Positions 1 through 8,744 of a stretch of 64,000 nt of DNA are shown here, one piece after another. The stretch is taken from NCBI GenBank assembly GCA_947501045.1, contig CANMUI010000001.1, forward strand, positions 868,001 to 932,000, written 5' to 3'. How positions within the stretch are numbered: the stretch's first letter is position 1; the number at the start of each line of letters is the position of its first letter. Under the pieces are notes generated by a model. The model saw only the letters and a program-made list of their open reading frames with translations. It was not told the origin of the DNA and made no database searches. The translations under genes and the position numbers were made by a program. This DNA is from an uncultured Psychrobacter sp. (GTDB lineage Bacteria; Pseudomonadota; Gammaproteobacteria; Pseudomonadales; Moraxellaceae).

Positions 1-485
1 ACAAGTTTAATCTGATCATGCGGGGTCAGATAATCTAGATTGGTCCACAGATTTCTATCTACTTCCCCTGAGCTGGGCGTTTTTAGATCCATAACCTTAC
101 TGACGGCTACTGGAACATTGGCTACGGTGAGCGCGCCTGCAGTTTCCAAAGAGATTTCATAATTGTCACTAAGCAAACGTTTCATAAGCTCAATAGTATT
201 GGGCTGAGCTAAAGGCTCGCCGCCTGTCACGCAAATACGTTTGCAAGGGTAGCTTTTAATAGTCTCTATAATGGCGTCCAAAGAGAGACGCTCACCGCCA
301 GTAAAGGCGTATTCGGTGTCACAGTAAACGCAGCGCAGCGGACAACCCGTCAGGCGTACAAATACTGTCGGCAAGCCTGAGGTCAACGCTTCACCTTGTA
401 GTGAGTAAAAAATCTCAGTAATGCGTAGACCCGCTTCGGGGTCAGTGACCGGAATAGAGGGGTTTCGTAGCGATAGCTCACTCAT
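1..485 (-). CDS. queE: 7-carboxy-7-deazaguanine synthase QueE, C-terminus cut by window edge
   Basis: Radical-SAM enzyme of queuosine precursor synthesis, converting 6-carboxytetrahydropterin to 7-carboxy-7-deazaguanine. Translating the minus strand from the ATG at 485 gives an open frame to the window edge (161 codons). It contains the cluster motif CPLRCVYC with Cys48, Cys52 and Cys55 (CX3CX2C), the family start FYSLQGE just before it (about residues 26-32), and a later VTGGEPL stretch typical of SAM binding. QueC, the next-but-one enzyme of the pathway, is encoded at 50994-51842, and a likely preQ0/preQ1 transporter at 37020-37709, so the pathway genes are dispersed. The missing end lies left of the window. 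Confidence 0.9.
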   Translation of the reverse strand, partial: MSELSLRNPSIPVTDPEAGLRITEIFYSLQGEALTSGLPTVFVRLTGCPLRCVYCDTEYAFTGGERLSLDAIIETIKSYPCKRICVTGGEPLAQPNTIELMKRLLSDNYEISLETAGALTVANVPVAVSKVMDLKTPSSGEVDRNLWTNLDYLTPHDQIKL

Positions 486-552
486 AATAGGTTCAAATAT
501 AGTTAAACATTGATAAAGCGGTTGAGCGCTTATCAAATAAGATGAAGTAAGT

Positions 553-587
553 TAAAAAAGATGCTGAAGTTGCCCTTCAACATCTTT
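553..587 (-). terminator. Rho-independent terminator after dapD
   Basis: A 12-bp stem (AAGATGCTGAAG against CTTCAACATCTT, one G-U type mismatch) with a short loop lies between dapD and queE. On the minus strand it is followed by a run of six T, so it should end the dapD transcript before queE. Confidence 0.75.
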
Positions 588-622
588 CCGGTTAAGAATA
601 ATGCTTCGTTATAGTAGTAGGC

Positions 623-1444
623 TTAATCTAAACGCAACAGCTCATTTACTGCAGTCTTAGCGCGAGTCTGTGCATCAACCTTTTTGACGATAATAGCGGC
701 GTATAAACTATGTGTGCCATCTTTTGAAGGTAGGCTACCGGGTACGACAACCGAGCCTGCAGGCACGCGTCCACGATGAATCTCGCCGGTCTCGCGATCA
801 TAAATACGCGTCGATTGACCGATGTAGACGCCCATAGAGATCACTGCGCCTTCCTCAACGATCACGCCTTCAACGATCTCAGAACGTGCACCGATAAAGC
901 AGTTGTCCTCAATAATGGTTGGATTAGCTTGTAAAGGCTCAAGGACGCCGCCAATGCCGACGCCGCCTGATAAATGTACGTTTTTGCCGATTTGTGCGCA
1001 TGAACCTACCGTCGCCCACGTATCAACCATCGCGCCTTGATCGACGTACGCACCGATATTGACGTAAGAGGGCATAAGTACTGCGCCCGCTGCAATGTAT
1101 GAGCCTTTACGTGCGATAGCTGGCGGTACGACGCGAACGCCTGCTTCTTTGAACTGAGCTTCAGTCCAATTAGCAAACTTGGTTGGAACCTTGTCATAAA
1201 ACTGGATATGCTCGCCTGCTGGCATAGCATAGTTGTCGTTTAAGCGAAACGATAGCAGTACCGCTTTTTTGGCCCACTGATTGACTACCCATTCGCCATC
1301 CTTTTTTTCAGCGACGCGCAGACTACCATTATCAAGCTGTTCAAGCACTTGCTCAATCGCATCACGTACGTCTTGCGGCATAGTCGCTGGACTATACTCA
1401 TTGCGGTTTTCAAAAGCTTGTTCGATTGTTTGTTGTAGTGACAT
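623..1444 (-). CDS. dapD: 2,3,4,5-tetrahydropyridine-2,6-dicarboxylate N-succinyltransferase
   Basis: Cytoplasmic enzyme of the succinylase branch of lysine and meso-diaminopimelate synthesis; it transfers succinyl from succinyl-CoA to tetrahydrodipicolinate. The 273-residue product has the usual family length. The N-terminal helical part (about 1-100) is followed by a left-handed beta-helix of hexapeptide repeats from about residue 105 to 235, with glycine-rich turns such as GGVGIGG and the family stretch [15 protein letters not shown]. The start ATG at 1444 is unambiguous. It is a single gene with its own terminator, upstream of queE on the same strand. Confidence 0.97.
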   Translation of the reverse strand: MSLQQTIEQAFENRNEYSPATMPQDVRDAIEQVLEQLDNGSLRVAEKKDGEWVVNQWAKKAVLLSFRLNDNYAMPAGEHIQFYDKVPTKFANWTEAQFKEAGVRVVPPAIARKGSYIAAGAVLMPSYVNIGAYVDQGAMVDTWATVGSCAQIGKNVHLSGGVGIGGVLEPLQANPTIIEDNCFIGARSEIVEGVIVEEGAVISMGVYIGQSTRIYDRETGEIHRGRVPAGSVVVPGSLPSKDGTHSLYAAIIVKKVDAQTRAKTAVNELLRLD

Positions 1445-1602
1445 AAAATATCCTAGAAAATGAAAAGGTTAAGAATGGAGTTTAACAATAGGCTTTATTA
1501 ATGGAAGCCAAATAAAATTACTAGCCGTATTGTCGCCAATTTAGCCTATTTTAGCAAACGAAGTCGGCGACAGAAGCCTATTTGTGAATCACGAAACATG
1601 GC

Positions 1603-2565
1603 CTAAACTGATAAATGGCGTAACCAGTTTAAAATATCTCGGTACACAGTACGGTTATCCTGTTCATGCAGCGGTTCATGGCGCATGTTAGGGTATAGAC
1701 GCATATTAACCTGCTTAAAACCTTGCTTCTCTAAATGACTAATTACTTTGCGCACACCGCGCCCCATATTACCGATAGGGTCCTCCTCGCCGCTGACAAA
1801 CAGCATAGGAAAATCCTTGGAAACGGTTTTAGCCCAACCTTTATGTAAGCTGGCCTGCATCAATGCAAATAGGGTCAAAAAACCATTATTAGTAAAGTCA
1901 AAGCCGGTCAAGGGGTCGGCCTCATAAGCGGCAACCGCTGTAGGGTCTTCGTTTAGCCAAGCAAATTCTGAATCTGAGATACGATTGTTAAGCTTGCTAT
2001 TAAGTACTTTATTCATGATTTTGGCAAAAACTGCATTGGGCTTTTTGGGGGCGGCTTTAGCTAGTATTTTATTGATAGGCATGAATAGTTTGATCAACGG
2101 ATTGGCATCTGAGGTGCCCATAATAATAGCGCCAGCGAAGTTTTGTGCATGGTGTTTTAGAACGGTACGGACGATAAATGATCCCATCGAGTGACCCATG
2201 ATAAAGTGCGGCACATCAGGATGACGAGATTTTAAGCTATCTGCCATGATGATGACGTCTTTGAGTAAGGATTGCATCGGATGCTCAATGCCAAAAAATC
2301 CTAATTCGTCAGGCGTTTTAATGGTTTGTCCATGACCGAGCTGGTCATAAGTGGCGACGGCAATACCATGATTGGCCAAAAACTGAGCAAAATCGCTATA
2401 ACGGCCGCTGTGCTCGCTCATACCATGCACGATGAGTAGGGTTGCTTTTATGTCGGTATCACTATCGATAGGCTCAAAAAAGGTATGGTGCAGATAATGC
2501 GCATTATCAGAGGAGGTAATTTGCTCGGTGTTAGTTTTGTTATTATTCTCATCGTTGGTACTCAT
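1603..2565 (-). CDS. alpha/beta hydrolase, monoacylglycerol-lipase-like
   Basis: Serine hydrolase of the Hydrolase_4 / S33 group that includes monoacylglycerol lipases and lysophospholipases. In its 320 residues the HG oxyanion motif (LLIVHGMSEH, about 44-53) and the nucleophile elbow GHSMGS (Ser126) are clear. A late Asp (SGEEDP) and a His (MRHEPLHE) complete a likely triad. The first ~25 residues are polar and Asn/Thr-rich, with no signal peptide, so a cytoplasmic enzyme is likely. The start has a good ribosome-binding site (AAGGAAG, 5 bases upstream). The substrate cannot be told from sequence. Confidence 0.85.
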   Translation of the reverse strand: MSTNDENNNKTNTEQITSSDNAHYLHHTFFEPIDSDTDIKATLLIVHGMSEHSGRYSDFAQFLANHGIAVATYDQLGHGQTIKTPDELGFFGIEHPMQSLLKDVIIMADSLKSRHPDVPHFIMGHSMGSFIVRTVLKHHAQNFAGAIIMGTSDANPLIKLFMPINKILAKAAPKKPNAVFAKIMNKVLNSKLNNRISDSEFAWLNEDPTAVAAYEADPLTGFDFTNNGFLTLFALMQASLHKGWAKTVSKDFPMLFVSGEEDPIGNMGRGVRKVISHLEKQGFKQVNMRLYPNMRHEPLHEQDNRTVYRDILNWLRHLSV

Positions 2566-2600
2566 AAACGCTTCCTTGTATAGATTTTAATAATTTAAAT

Positions 2601-2729
2601 CGTAGAGTGCTTTTTAAGTATGAAGCCGTAGATTAAGCACTGCTTCATTAGGCAAGCAAAAAAAATCTTATTTGAGAAAATTTTATTATTCAATTTGCAT
2701 TTTAAATAGTGCATCGAATGCACCCTACG
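2601..2729. repeat. imperfect inverted repeat with CGTAGGGTGC-type ends
   Basis: The spacer behind the hydrolase gene has CGTAGAGTGC at 2601-2610 and GCACCCTACG at 2720-2729, complementary with one mismatch. The same terminal word is found in the perfect inverted repeat at 25471-25587, so this may be a decayed relative. The intervening ~110 bases are AT-rich and hold no gene. Confidence 0.45.
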
Positions 2730-2768
2730 ATAGTTTATGCTCATTTGAAAATCAGGTAGTCATTATAA

Positions 2769-2914
2769 TATAGTTGATACTAAGTTAAATGGATACACTA
2801 GATTATAATGCGAGACTGGTACAAATTTTACTTACGTGCTATGTCGTTGCAGCTAAAGGCTGCACAAAATCTGCATCAGTCTTGCTGTATGTTTTTTGTA
2901 TTGACCTGACTATA
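2769..2914 (+). repeat. MITE-like repeat, full-length copy 1
   Basis: This stretch aligns end to end with the copies at 39881-40025 and (reversed) 42713-42860. Shared landmarks in order are TATAGTTGAT at the left end, CTGGTA, ACTTACGTGCT, GTCGTTGCAGC, GCACAAAAT, a CTGTA..GTTTTTT stretch, and ACTATA at the right end. It is the most diverged of the three and ends five bases before the stop codon of the amidohydrolase gene. It has no coding capacity. Confidence 0.7.
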
Positions 2915-2919
2915 AGTTA

Positions 2920-4680
2920 TTACTTGGAACGCTCGTAAATGGTCTTGCCTTCTTTGATCGTTGTCGTAACTTTGATATCACGGATTTTATCGGGATCGAC
3001 CGTTAAGGGATTGGCGTCGAGAATAACTAAATCAGCTAGTTTACCAGGCGTAAGCGAGCCTTTGCTGTCCTCTTCATAATACTCATAAGCGGCATTAGAG
3101 GTGATAGCTTTGAGCGCCTGGTAAGGGGTCGCGCGCTCGTCCTTACCAATGATTTTGCCCGAGCGCGAAGTGCGATTGACCGCTGTCCACATGGTAAATA
3201 AAGGATCTAAAGGGGTTACTGTATCGTCTGAATGGTTGGTATAAATAATACCCATATCATCGGCGGTGGCGATAGGGCTTAAGAAGTTAGCGCGCGCCTC
3301 GCCTAAGTTTTTGACGTGTACATCACCCCAAAAGTAGGCATGATTGGTAAAAAATGATGGCACCATCTTATACTTTTTAAACGCCTCTAGCTGATCAGGG
3401 CGCGCAAACTGGGCATGTACTGGCACGGTGCGGCGATCTTTGTCAGCGGCTTGTCCGGTTTGCTCAACCGCATACTCGTGCGCTTCAATAATCATGTCGG
3501 TTGACGCATCGCCGTTGTTATGAATAAAGAGCTGATTGTCGCGCGCGTAGGCTTTAACGAACATCTCGTTAAGCGTCTCTTGACTAAGGCTTGGGATACC
3601 GCGGCAGTCGCTTTCGCAGTCAGCTACTGGTGTCAGATAAGGCTCGGTAAAATAAGCGGTTTTACCTTGCGGTGAGCCATCAGCGATAATCTTAGTGCCT
3701 TGGACTTTAAAGCCGTTTTGATAAGTTCTCCATCTAAAATCTTTATCCGCCAAATTCTCATCTAGATCACTAACTCCTGCCAGCGCCACCAGATCAATCT
3801 TTAGCTTGCCAGCATCTGCTTGGGATTGGAAAAACTTAATAGCATCACGGCTGGTTGAACCATCTTGCGCGGTAGTAACACCGTTACTGGCATAGTAGTC
3901 TTGGGTTTGCTCAAAAAACTCCGCTTGCTTGGGTTCTAGCACTTCAAGCATGCGCCGTACAAAGGGATACATGGCGGTCTCTTGCACCAAGCCTGTTGGC
4001 TCATCAGACCCTTTGACGCGAGCGATATTGCCGCCCTCAGGTGCTTTGCTGTCAGCATTAACGCCAAGCTCAGCTAGGGCATTTGAGTTGGCAACACCCA
4101 TATGACCGCTGGCATGTTGCAGATAAACTAAATTGTTGGGCAGTACTTTATCAATATCTTCTTTGGTTGGATGACGATCCTCACTCAGCTGACTCTCATC
4201 ATAACCCCAACCAAAGATCCACTCGCCATCAGCGATGTCATTGTCCTCTTTATAGCTCTTTAGCGTTTGTAGCATTTTATCGATACTATCGATATCACCG
4301 ACAGGCGGCGGATTGAGGTTCACCTGACCCATAGTGTTAGAGACCATACCAAAATGACTGTGCGGATCGATAAAACTTGGTAGCAAGGTTTGATTCTTTA
4401 GATCCACAGCTGCTGCATTGCTATACTTTGAGCGCGCCTCACTCAAGCTGCCGACATAAGCAATTTTGCCAGCCTGCGTAACCAGTGCCTCAACCATCTC
4501 TGGCTGATCCCCCGCCATAGTGATGATATTGCCATTGTAATAAACCCTCGCTTGAGATGCCGACGTTTGTGCTAGTGGCTCAGCTACACTTTGATTAACA
4601 TTTTGATTGGTAGTACAGCCTATAATAGTCATGATTCCAAAGCTCAGTAACGCAGGCTTTAATAAAGTGTCAATGGTCAT
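2920..4680 (-). CDS. amidohydrolase (YtcJ-like), predicted lipoprotein
   Basis: Metal-dependent hydrolase of the amidohydrolase superfamily, closest in layout to the YtcJ/NfdA group, which acts on N-formyl or related amides; the substrate here is unknown. The 586-residue product starts with a lipoprotein signal ending in IIGC (Cys about 22), which predicts membrane anchoring outside the cytoplasm. Metal-site motifs are PHSHFG (about 106-111), HNNGD (about 390) and HAQF. The C-terminal part (GKLADLVILDANP) is the usual beta-sandwich return. The start was set at the ATG at 4680, with AAGGA seven bases upstream, not the TTG one codon earlier. It is monocistronic, between a repeat and a divergent oxidoreductase. 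Confidence 0.85.
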   Translation of the reverse strand: MTIDTLLKPALLSFGIMTIIGCTTNQNVNQSVAEPLAQTSASQARVYYNGNIITMAGDQPEMVEALVTQAGKIAYVGSLSEARSKYSNAAAVDLKNQTLLPSFIDPHSHFGMVSNTMGQVNLNPPPVGDIDSIDKMLQTLKSYKEDNDIADGEWIFGWGYDESQLSEDRHPTKEDIDKVLPNNLVYLQHASGHMGVANSNALAELGVNADSKAPEGGNIARVKGSDEPTGLVQETAMYPFVRRMLEVLEPKQAEFFEQTQDYYASNGVTTAQDGSTSRDAIKFFQSQADAGKLKIDLVALAGVSDLDENLADKDFRWRTYQNGFKVQGTKIIADGSPQGKTAYFTEPYLTPVADCESDCRGIPSLSQETLNEMFVKAYARDNQLFIHNNGDASTDMIIEAHEYAVEQTGQAADKDRRTVPVHAQFARPDQLEAFKKYKMVPSFFTNHAYFWGDVHVKNLGEARANFLSPIATADDMGIIYTNHSDDTVTPLDPLFTMWTAVNRTSRSGKIIGKDERATPYQALKAITSNAAYEYYEEDSKGSLTPGKLADLVILDANPLTVDPDKIRDIKVTTTIKEGKTIYERSK

Positions 4681-4898
4681 CAACTCATCCTTGTAAGTAA
4701 TTAGTATAGTTGGATTATAGTAACAAACTATCTGATTGATGGTTGCGGGTATTATTTATTCATTTGTCACATAAGATGCCATGTATAGAAGTGTCATGTA
4801 TAGAAGTGCTATTCACTACGGTACTATTTTTTAGATCTTTAGAGTATTTTTAGGTATTTAGAGTACTGTAAACTCATTTTAAAAAAAATAAGAAATCT

Positions 4899-6014
4899 AT
4901 GAAAAAAACAGCTATAAAAAAACTACTGTTAGCCGGAGGCGGTCATGCCCACATCGGTTTACTACGGCGTCTGCCTACTAATCGCCAAACCAGTACGGAT
5001 ATTACTTTAATTAGTGAGCAGCCTTATTCTATTTACTCTGGCATGCTGCCTGGATGGATGGCAGGGCATTATGATCTAGCTGAGATTAGTATTGATATTA
5101 AGGCACTGTGCCAAAAAGCTAAAGTCCGCTTCGTGCCAGCCTGTGTAGGGCAGGTGATAGCAGATGCCAATAAGCTTGTAACCACTGATAAACAAAGCTT
5201 TGATTATGATCTGTTGTCTCTCAATACAGGCGCGGATACGGCTATGCAGTGGTTAAATGGCGATGTAGATCATACCGATACGGTAGTGCCGATTCGCCCA
5301 TTACATCATTTTGTCAAGCGCTGGCAGCAAATTCTTATCGAGGCTCAGCGCTCCGATGTTTACCATCTCGCCGTCGTTGGGGCAGGAGCTGCGGCAACAG
5401 AATTGGTCATGGCAGCCAAATTTGCTCTACAAAGCATCAATAGTAACCATAAGATATCGCTAGTTTGCGGAGATGAGCTGCTCGCTGACTTCGACAAAAA
5501 TTTTAAGCGCCGCGTTATCAAACAGCTTGATCGGCATAATATCGAAATCATTTACGCGCGCGCTAAAGGTTACTCTGAGGGTCGACTGCTAACTACAGCG
5601 CAATCATTAAACGCCGACGCGGTCATTGCCGCAACGGGTGTTACAGGCGCAGCTTGGACTAGAGATACCGATATTAAAACCGTAGAAGATGGTTTTATAG
5701 CGGTAAATAGCGCGCAGCAGAGTGTCTCACATCCTAATGTATTTGCCGTCGGTGATACCTCAACGCGCGTTGACAAGGTTGTTGCACACTCAGGCGTACA
5801 TGCGGTGTTTGGGGGTAGGGTGGAGGCGGATAATTTATTAGCCTATTTGAATAATGCGCCACTGCAAGACTATCAGCCCAAAAAGCGTACTTTATATTTG
5901 CTGTCCTGTGGTGATAAATACGCCATTGGTAGCTGGGGCAGGTATAGTTTGCAAGGCCGCTGGGTGTGGGAGCTAAAGCGCCAGATTGATAAACGCTTTG
6001 TCGAGGCGTCTTAA
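4899..6014 (+). CDS. FAD/NAD(P)-dependent oxidoreductase, SelD N-domain-like
   Basis: Pyridine-nucleotide disulfide oxidoreductase fold with type II NADH dehydrogenase layout. The 371-residue protein opens with LLLAGGGHAHIGLLRR (about 9-24), a variant FAD dinucleotide motif in which HAH/HSH follows the glycines. That variant is typical of the flavoprotein domain fused to selenide water dikinase in some bacteria and of its stand-alone relatives. A second nucleotide-binding motif (VVGAGAAATEL) lies near residue 160, and VFAVGDTS near 285 closes the FAD site. The C-terminal LLSCGD...SWG also fits that family. No selD is nearby, so the electron acceptor is unknown. Confidence 0.75.
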   Translation: MKKTAIKKLLLAGGGHAHIGLLRRLPTNRQTSTDITLISEQPYSIYSGMLPGWMAGHYDLAEISIDIKALCQKAKVRFVPACVGQVIADANKLVTTDKQSFDYDLLSLNTGADTAMQWLNGDVDHTDTVVPIRPLHHFVKRWQQILIEAQRSDVYHLAVVGAGAAATELVMAAKFALQSINSNHKISLVCGDELLADFDKNFKRRVIKQLDRHNIEIIYARAKGYSEGRLLTTAQSLNADAVIAATGVTGAAWTRDTDIKTVEDGFIAVNSAQQSVSHPNVFAVGDTSTRVDKVVAHSGVHAVFGGRVEADNLLAYLNNAPLQDYQPKKRTLYLLSCGDKYAIGSWGRYSLQGRWVWELKRQIDKRFVEAS

Positions 6015-6154
6015 TATGAAATAGTCGTCATATAAAATAGTCGCCCAACGCCTTGTTATTATTAATAATAGTTAGCCTTAAATAAGGTATGATGGCTTAG
6101 CTGTATTTTATGAGCAAAAATAAACATACCATTGATTCAGGCGGAATTCATTTA

Positions 6155-6973
6155 ATGTCATTACCCAATATCTCACTTAGTCTCTCATCAGTTAGGTTGA
6201 CGCTTGCCGCCTCTATATTGCTATCGAGCGCCGCGTACGCTGACTTTAATCATAGTAGCTGGGACAGCTTGCTGGATAAACATGTCACCATGACCAATGT
6301 CGGCAAAGCCTCTGTAGTGGATTATGTAGGCATGCAGACCGATCAAGCCAAGCTCAAAGGTTATTTGAATGCGGCGAGTAAAATCAGTCAGTCAGAATTT
6401 AATAGCTGGAGCAAAAATGAGCAATTGGCATTTTTAATTAATGTCTATAACGCTGGTACCGTAGATTTGGTGTTGACCAAATACCCTGATATCAAATCAA
6501 TCAAAGACATCGGTGGTCTGTTTGGCTCGCCGTGGAAGCAAGAGTTTGTGCCGTTACTGGGCAAAACAAGGTCGCTTGATGATATCGAACATAACCTCAT
6601 TCGCGGCTCCAAGCGCTACAACGATCCGCGCATCCACTTTGCAGTTAATTGCGCTAGCATCGGCTGTCCTGCGCTGCTAGATGACGCCTTTACGGGCAAG
6701 GTTTTGGACAATCAGCTTGAGAGGGCTACCGTTAACTTTTTAGCAGATCGTAGTCGCAATCGCCTCAAAGGCAATACGCTTGCCGTATCGCCTATTTTTA
6801 AATGGTACACAGAGGACTTTACATCAGGCTGGCGCGGCAGTAATGACGTCGCAGGGTTTTTGGGTCACTATAACCAAGCCTTAGGTCTAAATAAAGCACA
6901 AACTACGGCACTAAAAGACGGCAAGATAAATATTGACTATACAAACTATGATTGGAAGTTAAATAAAAAATAA
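6155..6973 (+). CDS. DUF547 domain protein, secreted
   Basis: Function unknown; DUF547 proteins are widespread and usually exported. From the ATG at 6155 the product is 272 residues with a signal peptide (hydrophobic LTLAASILLSSAAYA, cleavage after AYA). The DUF547 core follows, with family stretches such as QLAFLINVYNAGT, IEHNLIR, DPRIHFAVNCASIGCP and a late FKWYTEDF. The open frame extends to an ATG at 6110, but that start has no ribosome-binding site and would place 15 polar residues before the signal peptide. It is separated from its neighbours by ~100-base spacers, so probably its own transcript. Confidence 0.8.
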   Translation: MSLPNISLSLSSVRLTLAASILLSSAAYADFNHSSWDSLLDKHVTMTNVGKASVVDYVGMQTDQAKLKGYLNAASKISQSEFNSWSKNEQLAFLINVYNAGTVDLVLTKYPDIKSIKDIGGLFGSPWKQEFVPLLGKTRSLDDIEHNLIRGSKRYNDPRIHFAVNCASIGCPALLDDAFTGKVLDNQLERATVNFLADRSRNRLKGNTLAVSPIFKWYTEDFTSGWRGSNDVAGFLGHYNQALGLNKAQTTALKDGKINIDYTNYDWKLNKK

Positions 6974-7127
6974 TAAAGTTCCATACCTTGATAGCTTTTA
7001 AGAATAAAGTAAAAAATTTAACATTAAACCGCCTCTATTTATTTGATAAAAGAATTACTATACTATGAAGCAGCGCAACTAAAACCATTTAGTTAAATTA
7101 GATCAATATTATTCAAGGATGAAGCAG

Positions 7128-8180
7128 ATGTTGCACAATAAGTTTAATCAGTCAAAATCTTTTCTATTATTATCAGCCTTGCTAAGTACTATTTTAGCGC
7201 TTGGCGCTTGTTCTTCTCCAAGCTCAGAGACAGAGACGGCTGATACAGATACCACGGCTCCTGAAGCAATGAGCAATACAGAGACGCCAAACTCTAGCGG
7301 TCAACTTGAAACTAAATTTGTAACCATAGCAACGGGCGGTGCCTCTGGTCCCTACAATATCATCGGTACAGCGTTGTCTGAGGTTTATGCCAATACCTTT
7401 GGCGTCAATTCAAAAACCCAAACCACCGGCGCATCTGTCGAAAACGTAAATCTGCTAACCCAAGGTAAAGTGGATATGGTGCTGGCGCTTAGCGATGTAG
7501 TCACTGATGCTGTCGCTGGTGAAAACAACTTTGATCAGCCAATAAGTAATATTCAACAAATTGCCGTACTGTATCCTAATGTGGTGCAAGTAGTGACCAC
7601 GCAAGATTCTGGTATCAAAAACATCGAAGATCTGCGCGGCAAACGTATTGCAGTTGGCGATCAAGGGTCTGGGACTGAGGTCAATGCTCGCACGCTATTA
7701 GAAGGGTTTGGCATTACTTACGATGATATTGATGTCGATTATTTGGGTTTTGCTGAGGCTGCTGATGCGATGAAAGCGGGTAAGATTGAAGCGGCTTTCT
7801 TTAGTAGTGGTCTGCCTAATTCATCACTAATGGAATTAGAGCAGGGCTTAGATTTGCAATTGGTCGCCATTGATCAAAACAAGCTGAATGAGATTATTGC
7901 TAGCAAACCTTATTTTAAGACCTTTGAGATTCCAGCGGGTACTTATGGCAATGACGCCGCTGTTCCAACCGCCGCTATTATGAATGCGTTATTGGTCCGC
8001 TCTGATTTATCTGAAGACGATGGTTATAAGCTGACCAAGGCTTTATTTGAAAACCTAGATGGTTTAAAAACCGCGCACCAAGCAGCTAATGATATCAGCG
8101 TAGAGACTGCCAGTGAGGGCATGGTAGCGCCTATCCATCCGGGCGCGCAAAAGTACTATGACGAACAAGTGGTTCAATAA
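7128..8180 (+). CDS. TAXI-family TRAP transporter solute-binding lipoprotein
   Basis: Periplasmic ligand-binding subunit of a TRAP uptake system of the TAXI type. The 350-residue product has a lipoprotein signal ending in LGAC (Cys about 28) and an acidic Ser/Thr-rich tether (about 29-65). The TAXI domain then starts with FVTIATGGASGPYNIIG and shows GKRIAVGDQGSGTE in the middle. The start was moved from 7119 to the ATG at 7128 because the AAGGA at 7115-7119 overlaps the first ATG but sits eight bases from the second. It heads an operon with the DUF1850 protein and the fused DctQM permease, which completes the transporter. Substrate unknown; related systems import dicarboxylates or amino acids. 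Confidence 0.93.
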   Translation: MLHNKFNQSKSFLLLSALLSTILALGACSSPSSETETADTDTTAPEAMSNTETPNSSGQLETKFVTIATGGASGPYNIIGTALSEVYANTFGVNSKTQTTGASVENVNLLTQGKVDMVLALSDVVTDAVAGENNFDQPISNIQQIAVLYPNVVQVVTTQDSGIKNIEDLRGKRIAVGDQGSGTEVNARTLLEGFGITYDDIDVDYLGFAEAADAMKAGKIEAAFFSSGLPNSSLMELEQGLDLQLVAIDQNKLNEIIASKPYFKTFEIPAGTYGNDAAVPTAAIMNALLVRSDLSEDDGYKLTKALFENLDGLKTAHQAANDISVETASEGMVAPIHPGAQKYYDEQVVQ

Positions 8181-8183
8181 AGG

Positions 8184-8744
8184 TTGCGCCAACGATTTGG
8201 TGTAGCACTTCCTAGCTTAGTATTGTTTGCTGCACTGGTTTTTTTAGCATTATGGGTACTCTTTGCTCGCCAACCTGTCATTGAAGTACGTATTAATAGT
8301 GGCGATAGGTTCGCTGCTACTAGCGCTGAAACTAATAAAGTTGGTGATAAAGTCTGTTATTTTACTGAAGCCAACTTTCAGCTGCGCTGGATGCATTCGG
8401 TAGAAAAACAGTGGTGGGAGGAGCAGTACCAGCGCGCAGGTGATGAATTACTTCTCACCACTACTTATTTTGAAGCTTTTGGCGCTGGTACGCCATCAAC
8501 CGAAGTACTTGCGCCTGTTCAAAAACCGGGCTATGTTGGCTATCAGATTAACGAGAAATTGCCGCAGCTGAACTGGGTAGTATCAAGGCTCACCAAGGGC
8601 GAGATTGACTATGGCGACTATCGAATTTTGATTCATAGATGGGTACCAGACTATTCAGAAGTGGTTATCGTGCCCAAAGCTTATAGTTTACTGGATAGAT
8701 TTAACAAGGATTTTTGCCATGAGCTCGCAAGTGATCAAGCCTAA
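8184..8744 (+). CDS. DUF1850 protein of the TAXI-TRAP operon
   Basis: DUF1850 proteins are repeatedly found beside TAXI-type TRAP transporters; the role is not established. The 186-residue product has one N-terminal membrane segment (about 9-27) and a hydrophilic outer part with the family-like stretch RWMHSVEKQWWEE. The frame is the same as that of the binding-protein gene, only one codon after its stop, and the first usable codon is a TTG at 8184 with AAAGG directly abutting it. Translation probably depends on termination-reinitiation. The 3' end overlaps the permease gene by 26 bases. The exact start is uncertain. Confidence 0.75.
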   Translation: MRQRFGVALPSLVLFAALVFLALWVLFARQPVIEVRINSGDRFAATSAETNKVGDKVCYFTEANFQLRWMHSVEKQWWEEQYQRAGDELLLTTTYFEAFGAGTPSTEVLAPVQKPGYVGYQINEKLPQLNWVVSRLTKGEIDYGDYRILIHRWVPDYSEVVIVPKAYSLLDRFNKDFCHELASDQA

